Of a stretch of 32,580 bases of DNA, positions 8,020-15,737 are shown in pieces. Made by a program: the position numbers and the translations under genes. Source of the stretch: Paenibacillus sp. 598K (GTDB taxonomy: Bacteria > Bacillota > Bacilli > Paenibacillales > Paenibacillaceae); NCBI RefSeq assembly GCF_003851045.1, contig NZ_BFBX01000035.1:16553-49132 (forward strand), in the 5' to 3' direction. The stretch's first letter is position 1; each line of letters begins with the position of its first letter. The notes under the pieces were generated by a model. That model was not told where the DNA came from and made no database searches. It worked only from the letters and a program-made list of their open reading frames with translations.

Positions 8020-9042
8020 TTATTTTTTGATGGTTGTTGCAACGGACTCCCTTATCACCATTTCAGGTTGAATTAAAAGTTTATTGCCAGGCGCATTCGG
8101 ATTTTGCATCCGCCAGAGCAAGAGATCGACAGCTCTTTCGGCGATGTGATCGCGAGGATAGACAACCGACGTAAGCGGCGGGATTTGCCATTGGCAACTA
8201 TCCAAATTATCGAAACCGATAATCGAAACCTCTTCGGGAACGCGTATTCCCCGAGTGCTTAAACTGTTGTTTAGCACAAACGCAACAGGGTCGTTGGCGC
8301 AGAAGAACGCAGTAGGAAGTCGATCGTAATTCAATTGGTCCGTGATGATATTGAAATGAATATCTTCAAAAGCGTCCTGAAACTGAAGATCGTACACATA
8401 TTCTTCGTTTAAGGGCACGCCCCAACACTTTAAGGCATGGCAAAATCCGTGATATCGTGTAAGAAAGCTAAATGATAGGTTGTTGTCGCCTATAAACCCA
8501 ATTTGGTGATGCCCCATCTCGATGAAATGTCTGACGGCGAGAAACGCGCCGGAATAATTGTCGACAATGACCGTATCGATGTCGATATGAGGATAATCGA
8601 AATCGATTGCAATCGTGTTCACGTTTGTTTTTCGCAAGTTTTCGACGATCTTTTGCGAAAAGTTTCGAAACAAAAAGATGCCGATTGGGTTTTCGGTATT
8701 TAAAATCTCCGCAATATGTTTCTCTCTATTAACGAGCGAAACGCCATGCAAAGAAACGAATAAACCTCGAGACTTTAAAGCAGAATCAATGAAATAATAC
8801 AAAGACATCGTATGAGGCTCCGCAATATCTCTCTCGTCCACTAGGATAATCACTTTCTCTTCATCCGGCTTAGGAGGGCTTTCCTCCGCCAGTCCTTTGT
8901 AATGCATTTGTTTTGCGGTTTCGAGGACAAGATTTCTTGTTTTTTCACTGATTTCCTCATGCCCTCTTAAGGCTTTGGATACCGCCGCTATGGACAAGTT
9001 AAGCTTTTCAGAGATGTCCTTTAACGTTACTTTCTTTTTCAT
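8020..9042 (-). CDS. LacI-family transcriptional repressor
   Basis: 340 residues, typical family length. The N-terminal HTH (residues 5-25, VTLKDISEKLNLSIAAVSKAL) and hinge are followed by a periplasmic-binding-protein-like effector domain (FDYPHIDIDTVIVDNYSGA near 148-168, FFCANDPVAFVLNNSL near 245-262, IGFDNLDSCQW near 273-283). The ATG has GAGGAG eight bases upstream. It is transcribed divergently from the mannoside operon, whose promoter carries a LacI-type operator. It is therefore the likely local repressor, induced by an imported sugar or product. Its codons are more A+T-rich than those of the two-component operon to its left. Confidence 0.92.
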   Translation of the reverse strand: MKKKVTLKDISEKLNLSIAAVSKALRGHEEISEKTRNLVLETAKQMHYKGLAEESPPKPDEEKVIILVDERDIAEPHTMSLYYFIDSALKSRGLFVSLHGVSLVNREKHIAEILNTENPIGIFLFRNFSQKIVENLRKTNVNTIAIDFDYPHIDIDTVIVDNYSGAFLAVRHFIEMGHHQIGFIGDNNLSFSFLTRYHGFCHALKCWGVPLNEEYVYDLQFQDAFEDIHFNIITDQLNYDRLPTAFFCANDPVAFVLNNSLSTRGIRVPEEVSIIGFDNLDSCQWQIPPLTSVVYPRDHIAERAVDLLLWRMQNPNAPGNKLLIQPEMVIRESVATTIKK

Positions 9043-9127
9043 TCCTTGACTCCTCGCCGATACTGATTTTCATTTTATTATATTAACATTTCAACTAAAA
9101 AAAATCACTATTATAGTCGTTAGGGAC

Positions 9128-9139
9128 GTTTTCGAAACA
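9128..9139. promoter_or_regulatory. Candidate LacI-family operator near the repressor gene
   Basis: GTTTTCGAAACA is a near-perfect palindrome with a central CG, the form used by LacI-family regulators. It lies 86 bases upstream of the repressor start, so autoregulation or looping with the second site at 9363 is possible. Assigned by pattern only. Confidence 0.35.
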
Positions 9140-9295
9140 AAAGCTCTGGGGACTTCCACATCCCAAGCATACCCTACTTTTTCCTCGTCCGATAGACCAA
9201 CCTATCTATAAATCATTTATTTTAGGCTATTTTATTGATCAACGGCAAGTGAGAATTAACAAATGGGCAGAGGTTAATTGGATGTTAAAAAAACT

Positions 9296-9327
9296 CAAAT
9301 TTTAATTTAAATTTTAAATTAAATTTG
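9296..9327. repeat. A+T-only inverted repeat upstream of the operon promoter
   Basis: A 32-base near-palindrome starting CAAATTT and ending AAATTTG, with only A and T between the ends. It abuts the -35 box at 9329 and may act as an UP-element that raises promoter strength. Confidence 0.5.
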
Positions 9328-9328
9328 T

Positions 9329-9357
9329 TTGACTAGGTTAAAAATCGAATGTATAAT
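9329..9357 (+). promoter_or_regulatory. Sigma-A promoter of the mannoside operon
   Basis: TTGACT (9329-9334) and TATAAT (9352-9357) are separated by exactly 17 bases. An A+T-rich tract lies immediately upstream. This is a near-consensus housekeeping promoter 41 bases before the first candidate start codon of the binding-protein gene. Confidence 0.85.
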
Positions 9358-9362
9358 GAAGC

Positions 9363-9376
9363 TGCAAACGCTTTAG
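9363..9376. promoter_or_regulatory. Candidate operator at the transcription start
   Basis: TGCAAACGCTTTAG has the AANCGNTT core shared by LacI-family and CcpA sites and begins five bases after the -10 box, covering the expected +1 region. Binding there would block initiation. The divergent LacI-family protein is the prime candidate; CcpA is the alternative. Confidence 0.55.
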
Positions 9377-9398
9377 TATCGAATGAAGCGCGTGTGGG

Positions 9399-10997
9399 AT
9401 GAGGGGAATGAGCAAGGACATCCATGAAAAGGGGTTGGGAAAATTGAGTCGTTTTAGTAGAAAAAAAGGGGTTCATCTGGTAATGGGCGCATTGCTGCTT
9501 ACTACCGGGGCATTATCGGGCTGCAGCTCCGCGAGCAATTCCGAAGCATCAAATACGACGCCTCCCGCAAGTCAAACAAGTTCTGAATCGCCGTCAGCTT
9601 CAAACTCTGCCGATCCGGGGTCGGCGGTAACCATCAGAATCGCACCGCAAGTATTTACGCCTACGGACGAGAAGACTGCAACAGAGAACACGCCGACCCC
9701 AAGAATCGCCTTGGACAAAATCATTGAGGATTTCCAAAATCAAAATCCTAACATCACAGTAGAAATTGTAAAAGCGCCAACCTCTTCGCAGGAAGAGTAT
9801 TTGACTTGGATGACGACGCGAATTGCCGCCGGCGATGCACCTGATATCGCCTGGCCGACGAACACGTCTTCTGGATGGTTCGAAAAAGGCTGGTTGCTAC
9901 CATTGGATTCTTATCTGGAGCAGCCGAATCCTTTAGGTGATCAGAGCGTAAAGTGGCAAGACACGTTTACAAATCCCGAATTGTTCTATAAGTTGTCCGA
10001 TGGTAATCGGTATAGCATTCCGATTGTACAAGCTGCGGGGTCGGCGGTAACCTTCTACTATAATATTGATATCTTTGACGAATTGAATTTGAAAGTCCCG
10101 CAAACGTGGGGCGAGCTTCTGACAGCTCTCGCAACCATTAAAGAAGCAGGATATATTCCAGCCATACCAACCGTCGAGAACAAAGGGCCTACCCTTTGGG
10201 AGTTGGGGCAACAGGTGTCGATTCCGATCTTGACTAAGTTTGCCGATGAATTTAACTATTCGGGCGCCAAAACAAGCTCGGAATTAAAGGGCGACGAGTA
10301 TCTTCGAATGGTCAGCAAGGGATTATTTTCGATGGAGAAGCCTGAGTTCCAGGAAGTATGGAAGCTATATAAGCAATGGACGCAAATGTGGCCTCAAGGA
10401 TGGGCAACGCAAGATATGAAGCCGCAATGGCGCGAAGGCAAAGTGGCTATTCGTGAAGGCGGTATGTGGGAATTGCAAGAGGAGCTCAGCGATACCAAAC
10501 GTACGTTTAAATGGGGGGTCTTCCCGATTCCGCCGGTTGCCAGTGATTCAACCCCGTTTGCGATCGATCTGCCGCGAGAAAAGGGATTCCCGAAAAATAT
10601 CGGATCGACTTTCGAGCTGGCCATCATCAAGCCGACGGTAGAAGCCCACGGAACGACGGATGCGGCAATCAAGTTCATGCAGTACTTAACGACCGCAACG
10701 GTGAACGAATTCATGGTCAATGAAATTCCATTCGGCCGTCCGGTTATTAAGGGTGCCGAATCCCTTCCGTTGTTCGATGCAATCAAAGAAGCCGAGTACC
10801 CGATCTATCCCGAAATCAACGTGAACATGAATGTTTGGATCAATAGCGAAGTCCGCGATATCGCGGGTCGCAGCATGGCCGCCTGGATAACGGACGACAT
10901 TACGGATGAAAGCTTCTTTAGTACCATTCAAAAAGCGATGGACAATGGCGTGAAAGAGATGATTAAAACGCAAAATATAGATACATCGCAATGGTAA
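9399..10997 (+). CDS. Solute-binding lipoprotein of the mannoside importer
   Basis: Extracytoplasmic sugar-binding protein of up to 532 residues. The lipobox is TGALSGC, with Cys42 if the ATG at 9399 is used. A Ser/Asn/Pro-rich tether follows, then the family-1 binding-protein fold (WMTTRIAAGDAPDIAWPTN near 145-165, FYYNIDIFDELNLKVPQTWGEL near 217-238, an AIREGGMWELQ segment near 352). The start is uncertain: ATG at 9399 and ATG at 9408 have poor spacing to a ribosome binding site. TTG at 9444 has AAAAGGGG nine bases upstream and would give a compact lipoprotein signal (MSRFSRKKGVHLVMG). It is the first operon gene. Beta-mannosides or related oligosaccharides are inferred as ligand from the downstream enzymes, not from the protein itself. 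Confidence 0.9.
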   Translation: MRGMSKDIHEKGLGKLSRFSRKKGVHLVMGALLLTTGALSGCSSASNSEASNTTPPASQTSSESPSASNSADPGSAVTIRIAPQVFTPTDEKTATENTPTPRIALDKIIEDFQNQNPNITVEIVKAPTSSQEEYLTWMTTRIAAGDAPDIAWPTNTSSGWFEKGWLLPLDSYLEQPNPLGDQSVKWQDTFTNPELFYKLSDGNRYSIPIVQAAGSAVTFYYNIDIFDELNLKVPQTWGELLTALATIKEAGYIPAIPTVENKGPTLWELGQQVSIPILTKFADEFNYSGAKTSSELKGDEYLRMVSKGLFSMEKPEFQEVWKLYKQWTQMWPQGWATQDMKPQWREGKVAIREGGMWELQEELSDTKRTFKWGVFPIPPVASDSTPFAIDLPREKGFPKNIGSTFELAIIKPTVEAHGTTDAAIKFMQYLTTATVNEFMVNEIPFGRPVIKGAESLPLFDAIKEAEYPIYPEINVNMNVWINSEVRDIAGRSMAAWITDDITDESFFSTIQKAMDNGVKEMIKTQNIDTSQW

Positions 10998-11023
10998 TCA
11001 CCTGATAAGGATGAGAATGAGAA

Positions 11024-11053
11024 AGCAGAGGGGGGCGAAAGCCTCCCTCTGCT
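11024..11053 (+). other. mRNA hairpin with GNRA tetraloop after the binding-protein gene
   Basis: GCAGAGGGGGGC and GCCTCCCTCTGC (11025-11036 and 11041-11052) form a 12-base stem, with one G-U pair and an extra A-T at the base, closed by a GAAA tetraloop. No T-run follows, so it is more likely a 3'-end stabiliser or RNase barrier than a terminator. It would favour binding-protein mRNA over the downstream permease mRNA. Confidence 0.7.
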
Positions 11054-11075
11054 GATAGAAAGGAATGGCTGAGGG

Positions 11076-11552
11076 ATGAAGGCAAAGTTAATAACGATCG
11101 CCGCGGTACTCGCGCTTGCGGGAATCTTAGTGCTTATCGGATGGATCGATGGCCGCCGTTCGGTTCATTTTTCCGTTGAATTACAACCGACCCAATTGAT
11201 CGCTAACGGGAAGGATTCAGTAATCATCGGCGTAAAGGTTACCAATCCAGATGGGACCCCGCGTTCAGGCGATACCCTTAATCTAATTCGCTTATCGGGA
11301 CATGGCCAATTAAGAGAAAAGAAAATCAAAACCAATGCTCAAGGAGAAGCGAGCTTTACATATTACTCCTATCGAGATACCTCATTTACACCGGCTATGC
11401 TAAATCAAGTTCAGGTCGTGGATACTTCAATTGGGAAGATTGTCGGTGTATACAAACGTTACGTCATTGATATACCGGTTGTAAAATCGGATGAGGATAA
11501 CGAGCCGTCTGTTGACAAGCAGACCAACGGCGTTCAACTGGGTGGAGGTTAA
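11076..11552 (+). CDS. Membrane-anchored Ig-like (Big_1-type) domain protein
   Basis: 158 residues. One N-terminal hydrophobic segment (about 4-23, AKLITIAAVLALAGILVLIGW) has no lipobox or clear cleavage site, so it is probably a membrane anchor with the rest outside. Residues 33-140 form a single beta-sandwich of the bacterial Ig-like/invasin type: a start resembling VELQPTQLIANGKDS, the VTNPDGTPRSGDTL turn and the TNAQGEASFTYYS strand. The C-terminus is polar. It lies between the binding-protein gene and the first permease and ends three bases before that permease, so it belongs to the operon. A lone Ig-like protein is not a standard subunit of CUT1 importers. It might place the binding protein or an enzyme near the permease, but that is speculation. 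Confidence 0.8.
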   Translation: MKAKLITIAAVLALAGILVLIGWIDGRRSVHFSVELQPTQLIANGKDSVIIGVKVTNPDGTPRSGDTLNLIRLSGHGQLREKKIKTNAQGEASFTYYSYRDTSFTPAMLNQVQVVDTSIGKIVGVYKRYVIDIPVVKSDEDNEPSVDKQTNGVQLGGG

Positions 11553-11555
11553 AGA

Positions 11556-12434
11556 ATGAGTAGAAAATGGCGCGAAAGCATGCAAGCCTATCTATTATTA
11601 TCGCCTATATTTGCTGGATTACTATTATTTTCCTATTACCCTCCATTACGAGGGCTGGTGACGGCTTTTTTCGAATGGAATGCGGCTGGAGATACGTGGA
11701 CCTATGTCGGGTTGGATAACTTCACAAAGATGGCCCATGACCAAGTACTGATCGATTCGATTCCCAACATGCTCATCTTATTGTTCGGGGGGTTGATCAT
11801 CGGGGTAACGGCACCGCTCATCGTAGCCGAATTGATCTTCTTTGTGAAAAACGAACGCTTGAAATATTATTATCGCGTCATGATGCTCCTACCACTCGTT
11901 ATTCCGGGCGTTGTCGGAATGCTGGTATGGAATTTCATATATGATCCCAACATCGGGTTGATCAACTCCTTTCTTCATGCAATCGGTCTTGATGAATGGA
12001 GGCGCGGCTGGCTAAGCGACAGCAATACCGTTATTGGATCGCTGCTGTTTATGGGTTTTCCGTGGGCTACGGGAATCGGACCGCTCATTTATTTGTCCGG
12101 ACTCATGAGCATTCCTACGGAAGTGCTGGATAGTGCACGCATGGATGGGGCAAACGGGTTAAAACGAGTATTCAAAATCGATCTACCACTCATTGTCGGG
12201 CAAATTAAATTTTTCGTTGTCATGGGGATGATTGGAGGATTGCAGCAGTTCGGCCAGCAGCTCGTGCTGACGAACGGAGGTCCGGGATATTCGTCTATGG
12301 TTCCCGGCTACCATATGTATTTGCAAGCCTTTACGTTCAACAACTTCGGATACGCAAGTGCAATCGGTCTTGTCTTGTTCATAGCTGCGTTTGCACTTAC
12401 CTTAATCAGCATGAAATTCATTAAATCGAATTAG
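11556..12434 (+). CDS. Carbohydrate ABC transporter permease (MalF/UgpA type)
   Basis: 292-residue first permease subunit of the mannoside importer. The N-terminal segment QAYLLLSPIFAGLLLFSYYPP is the classic start of this family, followed by about five more hydrophobic segments. The EAA-like loop reads DSARMDGANGLKRVFKIDLP near residues 190-210, and TNGGPGYSS lies near 245. The ATG has a GGTGGAGG ribosome binding site that sits inside the end of the preceding gene. It should pair with the next permease and an MsmX-type ATPase from elsewhere. The sequence differs clearly from the permeases at 105-1832, so this is a separate importer rather than a recent copy. Confidence 0.93.
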   Translation: MSRKWRESMQAYLLLSPIFAGLLLFSYYPPLRGLVTAFFEWNAAGDTWTYVGLDNFTKMAHDQVLIDSIPNMLILLFGGLIIGVTAPLIVAELIFFVKNERLKYYYRVMMLLPLVIPGVVGMLVWNFIYDPNIGLINSFLHAIGLDEWRRGWLSDSNTVIGSLLFMGFPWATGIGPLIYLSGLMSIPTEVLDSARMDGANGLKRVFKIDLPLIVGQIKFFVVMGMIGGLQQFGQQLVLTNGGPGYSSMVPGYHMYLQAFTFNNFGYASAIGLVLFIAAFALTLISMKFIKSN

Positions 12435-12446
12435 GGGGGACCGATA

Positions 12447-13292
12447 TTGTCACTTGTAAAGAAAAAACACAGTCGGCAGATCGCATTAAATGCGGTCATC
12501 ATGCTGCTGATCGCTTTGAGCATCTATCCGATTACGATTCTATTATTCGGCTTCACCAAGGATACGCTAACCTGGGATTATAACAAATGGTTACCTTCCT
12601 TCCCGCTTTGGTTCACGAATGTCTCCTTCGCTTGGAAACAAATCGCACATGCCTTCTGGAACACCATATTCGTCGCGACCGTTACGACCGTAGGTGGTGT
12701 ATTTCTTTCGTCTCTGGGTGGATTTGTTTTCGCGCGCATGAAATTTTATGGCAAAGAAGTGCTATTTTATTTTGTTATCGCGTTAATGATGGTGCCTGGA
12801 ATATTGGGGCTTATTCCTTGGTATTTGATGTTGAAGGAATTGGGATTGGTCGATTCTTTGTGGGCACTCATTTTAACAGGCATATTTGGTGCTCCGATCT
12901 TCGGCATTTTCCTTCTGCGAAGCTTTTTGGCCTCTATTCCGGAAGAGTTGTTCGAGGCAGGCCGGATCGACGGTTGTGGAACTTTCAGGCTTTATTACAA
13001 AATCGCCGTGCCGGTTTCATTGGCGATCCTGTCGACACTAGCCGTCATGCAAGTCGTGAATGTATGGAACGATCTGATCGGACCTTCGATTGTGCTGACG
13101 AGCAAAGAAAACTACATCATTACACTTGCTCTAAGAAATTTATCCGTTACGCTGGGCGGACAGGGCGCGCTAATCAATTATCCGGCACTGTTCTCCGCTT
13201 ACGTCATTTCTTCCGTACCCTTGATTCTGCTCTTTTTCTTCGCTAGCAAATATTACGTCGAAGGGCTTACCTCTTCCGGGATGAAGCTATAG
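12447..13292 (+). CDS. Carbohydrate ABC transporter permease (MalG type)
   Basis: 281-residue second permease subunit. The N-terminal membrane segment is near residues 13-32, and the remaining hydrophobic segments match the MalG pattern. The EAA loop is EAGRIDGCGTFRLYYKIAVP (near 172-191), with the expected C-terminal LTSSGMKL-type end. The start is TTG, with AGGGGGG eight bases upstream; no ATG fits. It follows the first permease after 12 bases and precedes the GH5 lipoprotein gene by 10, a tight operon. With the upstream subunit it forms the channel of the island's importer. Confidence 0.93.
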   Translation: MSLVKKKHSRQIALNAVIMLLIALSIYPITILLFGFTKDTLTWDYNKWLPSFPLWFTNVSFAWKQIAHAFWNTIFVATVTTVGGVFLSSLGGFVFARMKFYGKEVLFYFVIALMMVPGILGLIPWYLMLKELGLVDSLWALILTGIFGAPIFGIFLLRSFLASIPEELFEAGRIDGCGTFRLYYKIAVPVSLAILSTLAVMQVVNVWNDLIGPSIVLTSKENYIITLALRNLSVTLGGQGALINYPALFSAYVISSVPLILLFFFASKYYVEGLTSSGMKL

Positions 13293-13302
13293 GGGGATTG
13301 GA

Positions 13303-14544
13303 ATGAATAGAGCGTATCGCATAATGGTAGTTCCTATTCTCTTCTTGCTTGTAGGGTCGGTTGCAGGCTGTTGGACGACTGATGAAGAGGCGATCAACGA
13401 TTGCAGACAACAAGCTCTTTGCGTGAGCAGTTCCGGAATTCTGATGAAAGATAACCAGCCTTATTTCGGCGCAGGCGTTAACTATTTCAATGCCTTCAAC
13501 CGTACGCTGATGGACCCAAAGGATACGTCTTACCATTACGGCTTTGAGGTGCTGGCGAAATACCACATTCCGTTCGCCCGGTTTATGGCTGGTGGCTACT
13601 GGCCTGCCGAATACAACCTCTATTTTCAAGACAAGGAGCGCTATTTCCAACTTCTTGACGGCGTCGTTAAGGCCGCGGAGGATCACGGTGTAGGATTGAT
13701 TCCTTCCCTCTTCTGGCATTCCGCAACCGTGCCGGACCTGGTGGGAGAGCCCAGAAGCAGCTGGGGGGATACCGAGAGCCGCACAATCTCGTTCATGCGT
13801 CAATACGTGAAGGAGGTCGTCACTCGCTATAAGAATAGCGAAGCGATATGGGGTTGGGAATTCGGTAACGAATATAATCTGGACATTGATCTTCCGAACG
13901 CGCCGGACCATCGTCCCCCTGTACACCCGGAACTGGGCACGGCGCGAGAACGGTCGGATAAAGACGATTTGACTTTGGATATGATGCAAACGGCGTATAG
14001 GGAATTTGCCAAGGAAGTCAGGACATACGACTCGGATGCTATCGTCATCGGCGGAAACAGTATGCCGCGACCTTCGGCATGGAATCAAAACGCTCATAAT
14101 ACGTTTGATCAGGACACGGAGTCACAATTTGCGGAAGCGCTCGCGGCCCAGAATGTGGACCCGTTATCTATGGTGTCCGTCCATTTTTATTTGACGGACG
14201 ACCAGCGATTTAATCGCCCTTTTCATGCTGACGAATGGCTTAGCTTAACGATGAAGGCGGCATTGGAAGCGCAGAAGCCTCTTTTCATTGGTGAATTCGG
14301 GGTAAGCGATGCGGAAAGAGAAGGCGGAATGCTGGACCCGGAGTTGGCCAAACAGAAATTCGAGCAACTTCTAGTTTCGATAGAAGAAGCGCGCGTACCG
14401 CTCTCTGCAGTATGGGTCTACGATTACTACGGGCAGCGCGAGTGGAACGTGACAGCCGACAACGGAAGAGCCTATCAGCTTGAGCAACTTCAGGCTTTGA
14501 ACGAAAGATTTACGGCCCGTGCACAAAAGGAGACTACGTCATGA
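13303..14544 (+). CDS. Surface-anchored GH5-type glycoside hydrolase
   Basis: 413-residue lipoprotein enzyme. The signal peptide ends in lipobox GSVAGC (Cys23). The rest is a TIM-barrel of the GH5 (clan A) type related to endo-beta-mannanases. The general acid/base is Glu190 in WGWEFGNEYN, the nucleophile is Glu331 in FIGEFGVSD, and a barrel His is seen in VSVHFYL near 294. The start has a GGGGG ribosome binding site. As an outward-facing enzyme encoded next to an importer and a cytoplasmic beta-mannosidase, it probably trims beta-mannan, glucomannan or long manno-oligosaccharides at the cell surface. The exact specificity (mannanase, glucanase or exo-acting) is not readable from the sequence alone. 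It overlaps the next gene by four bases (ATGA). Confidence 0.88.
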   Translation: MNRAYRIMVVPILFLLVGSVAGCWTTDEEAINDCRQQALCVSSSGILMKDNQPYFGAGVNYFNAFNRTLMDPKDTSYHYGFEVLAKYHIPFARFMAGGYWPAEYNLYFQDKERYFQLLDGVVKAAEDHGVGLIPSLFWHSATVPDLVGEPRSSWGDTESRTISFMRQYVKEVVTRYKNSEAIWGWEFGNEYNLDIDLPNAPDHRPPVHPELGTARERSDKDDLTLDMMQTAYREFAKEVRTYDSDAIVIGGNSMPRPSAWNQNAHNTFDQDTESQFAEALAAQNVDPLSMVSVHFYLTDDQRFNRPFHADEWLSLTMKAALEAQKPLFIGEFGVSDAEREGGMLDPELAKQKFEQLLVSIEEARVPLSAVWVYDYYGQREWNVTADNGRAYQLEQLQALNERFTARAQKETTS

Positions 14545-15722
14545 ATTTCATTCAGCCAAACAAGCAACAAAGAGGATTTCTCGAATTCAGAACCAACCAA
14601 CGCTATATCCCCTTCGGATGCAACTATTTCGACCCACAGACGGGCTGGGCGCCGCAGCTTTGGCAACAGTTCGACGAAGAGAAGGTCAAACGCCATTTTG
14701 ACACCATGGCGAATCTCGGTGTAAACACATCGCGTGTCTTTCTTACCATCGCTTCTTTTATGACAGAATCCGGGTTGCTCTCGGAGGTCGGCATCGAAAA
14801 AGCGGACCGCATGCTGGCCATTGCCAGGAATACAGGCATCCGCATCGAGTTTGCGGGCCCCGATCTTTGGGAGGGGATACCGGAATGGGCGAGCGGGTAT
14901 TTCGCGGGCGAGGAGAATGCCTACTTCCTGCATGAAGAATGGGTCGACCGCTTGCAAAAATTTTGGCTGCAGTTCGCCAGATATTACAGCGAAGAAAAGG
15001 CGATCTTCAGTTACGATCTCTTAAATGAACCTTGGTTGAAATGGGACAGTCCTTTGATTCGCAAGAGCTGGGGAGCGGAGCCGCCTTCTCTGGATCATTG
15101 CCCCATGGACGGTTCGGGCGATCAAGCCTTTCTCCAGTTTCGCGAACAACTGACGGAAGGCTGGATTCGCAAGATGGTGACCGCCATTCGCTCAAGCGAC
15201 GGTAACCATATGATAACGACGGGCTTCCACCAGCTTTCCATGCCTCACGATCCCAAGGATATCTATACGCTTCCGGGATTTAACGGTAAAAAGCTGACGC
15301 AGTTTTTGGATTACGCCGCCATGCATTGGTATCCCTATTCGTCCCATGAGCATGTTCGTCCTCATCTTCAAGACGATCCCGTTTGGAAAAACATAACTCT
15401 CATTCAATCCTCGCTGCGCAACGGATATGCTGGCAAGCCGATGGTAATCGAAGAATTCGGATGGTATGGCGGCGGTGAAGTCGTCTCCTGGAATGAAGAA
15501 TTGCCTTACGTTGAAGAGGAAGTGCAAACAAAGTATTTGCAAATGGTTGTTGAAGGAACAAGGGATCTGGCCGACGGCTGGATGTCGTGGGCTTATGCCG
15601 ATACGCCTTCCTCTATGGACGTGACCAAGAAGAGCGGTCTAGTGAGCGAGCATGGTGAGATCAAAATGTGGGGGCAAGCATTCAAGGAACTGTCTCTACA
15701 AATGGTGCCTAAAAAAGCTTAA
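14541..15722 (+). CDS. Cytoplasmic GH5-type glycoside hydrolase
   Basis: 393 residues with no signal peptide, so cytoplasmic. It shows the GH5 clan A signatures: acid/base Glu163 in SYDLLNEPW, the MHWYPYSS barrel strand near 261-268, nucleophile Glu305 in MVIEEFGW, and a substrate-binding Trp in GWMSWAYAD near 349. It starts with ATG overlapping the stop of the previous gene, with AAGGAG upstream, so the two GH5 genes are translationally coupled. It shares family motifs with the upstream lipoprotein, but the two are clearly divergent. It probably degrades imported oligosaccharides before or together with the GH2 enzyme. Substrate inferred as mannose-containing beta-glycosides from context. 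Confidence 0.88.
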   Translation: MNFIQPNKQQRGFLEFRTNQRYIPFGCNYFDPQTGWAPQLWQQFDEEKVKRHFDTMANLGVNTSRVFLTIASFMTESGLLSEVGIEKADRMLAIARNTGIRIEFAGPDLWEGIPEWASGYFAGEENAYFLHEEWVDRLQKFWLQFARYYSEEKAIFSYDLLNEPWLKWDSPLIRKSWGAEPPSLDHCPMDGSGDQAFLQFREQLTEGWIRKMVTAIRSSDGNHMITTGFHQLSMPHDPKDIYTLPGFNGKKLTQFLDYAAMHWYPYSSHEHVRPHLQDDPVWKNITLIQSSLRNGYAGKPMVIEEFGWYGGGEVVSWNEELPYVEEEVQTKYLQMVVEGTRDLADGWMSWAYADTPSSMDVTKKSGLVSEHGEIKMWGQAFKELSLQMVPKKA

Positions 15723-15737
15723 CTTGGAGGTTCGAGC

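Larger units (their letters stand above)
9043..9398. other. Divergent control region of the mannoside island
   Basis: This 356-base A+T-rich gap separates the LacI repressor from its probable target operon. Besides the operon promoter, the downstream operator, the A+T palindrome and the 9128-9139 palindrome listed separately, there is a minus-strand TATAAT (9077-9082) for the repressor with no good -35. No open frame of note was seen. Confidence 0.6.

Noticed and set aside
12587..13246. 219-codon plus-strand frame overlapping the second permease
   Set aside because: It is a shifted-frame shadow of the MalG-type permease without its own ribosome binding site or domain.
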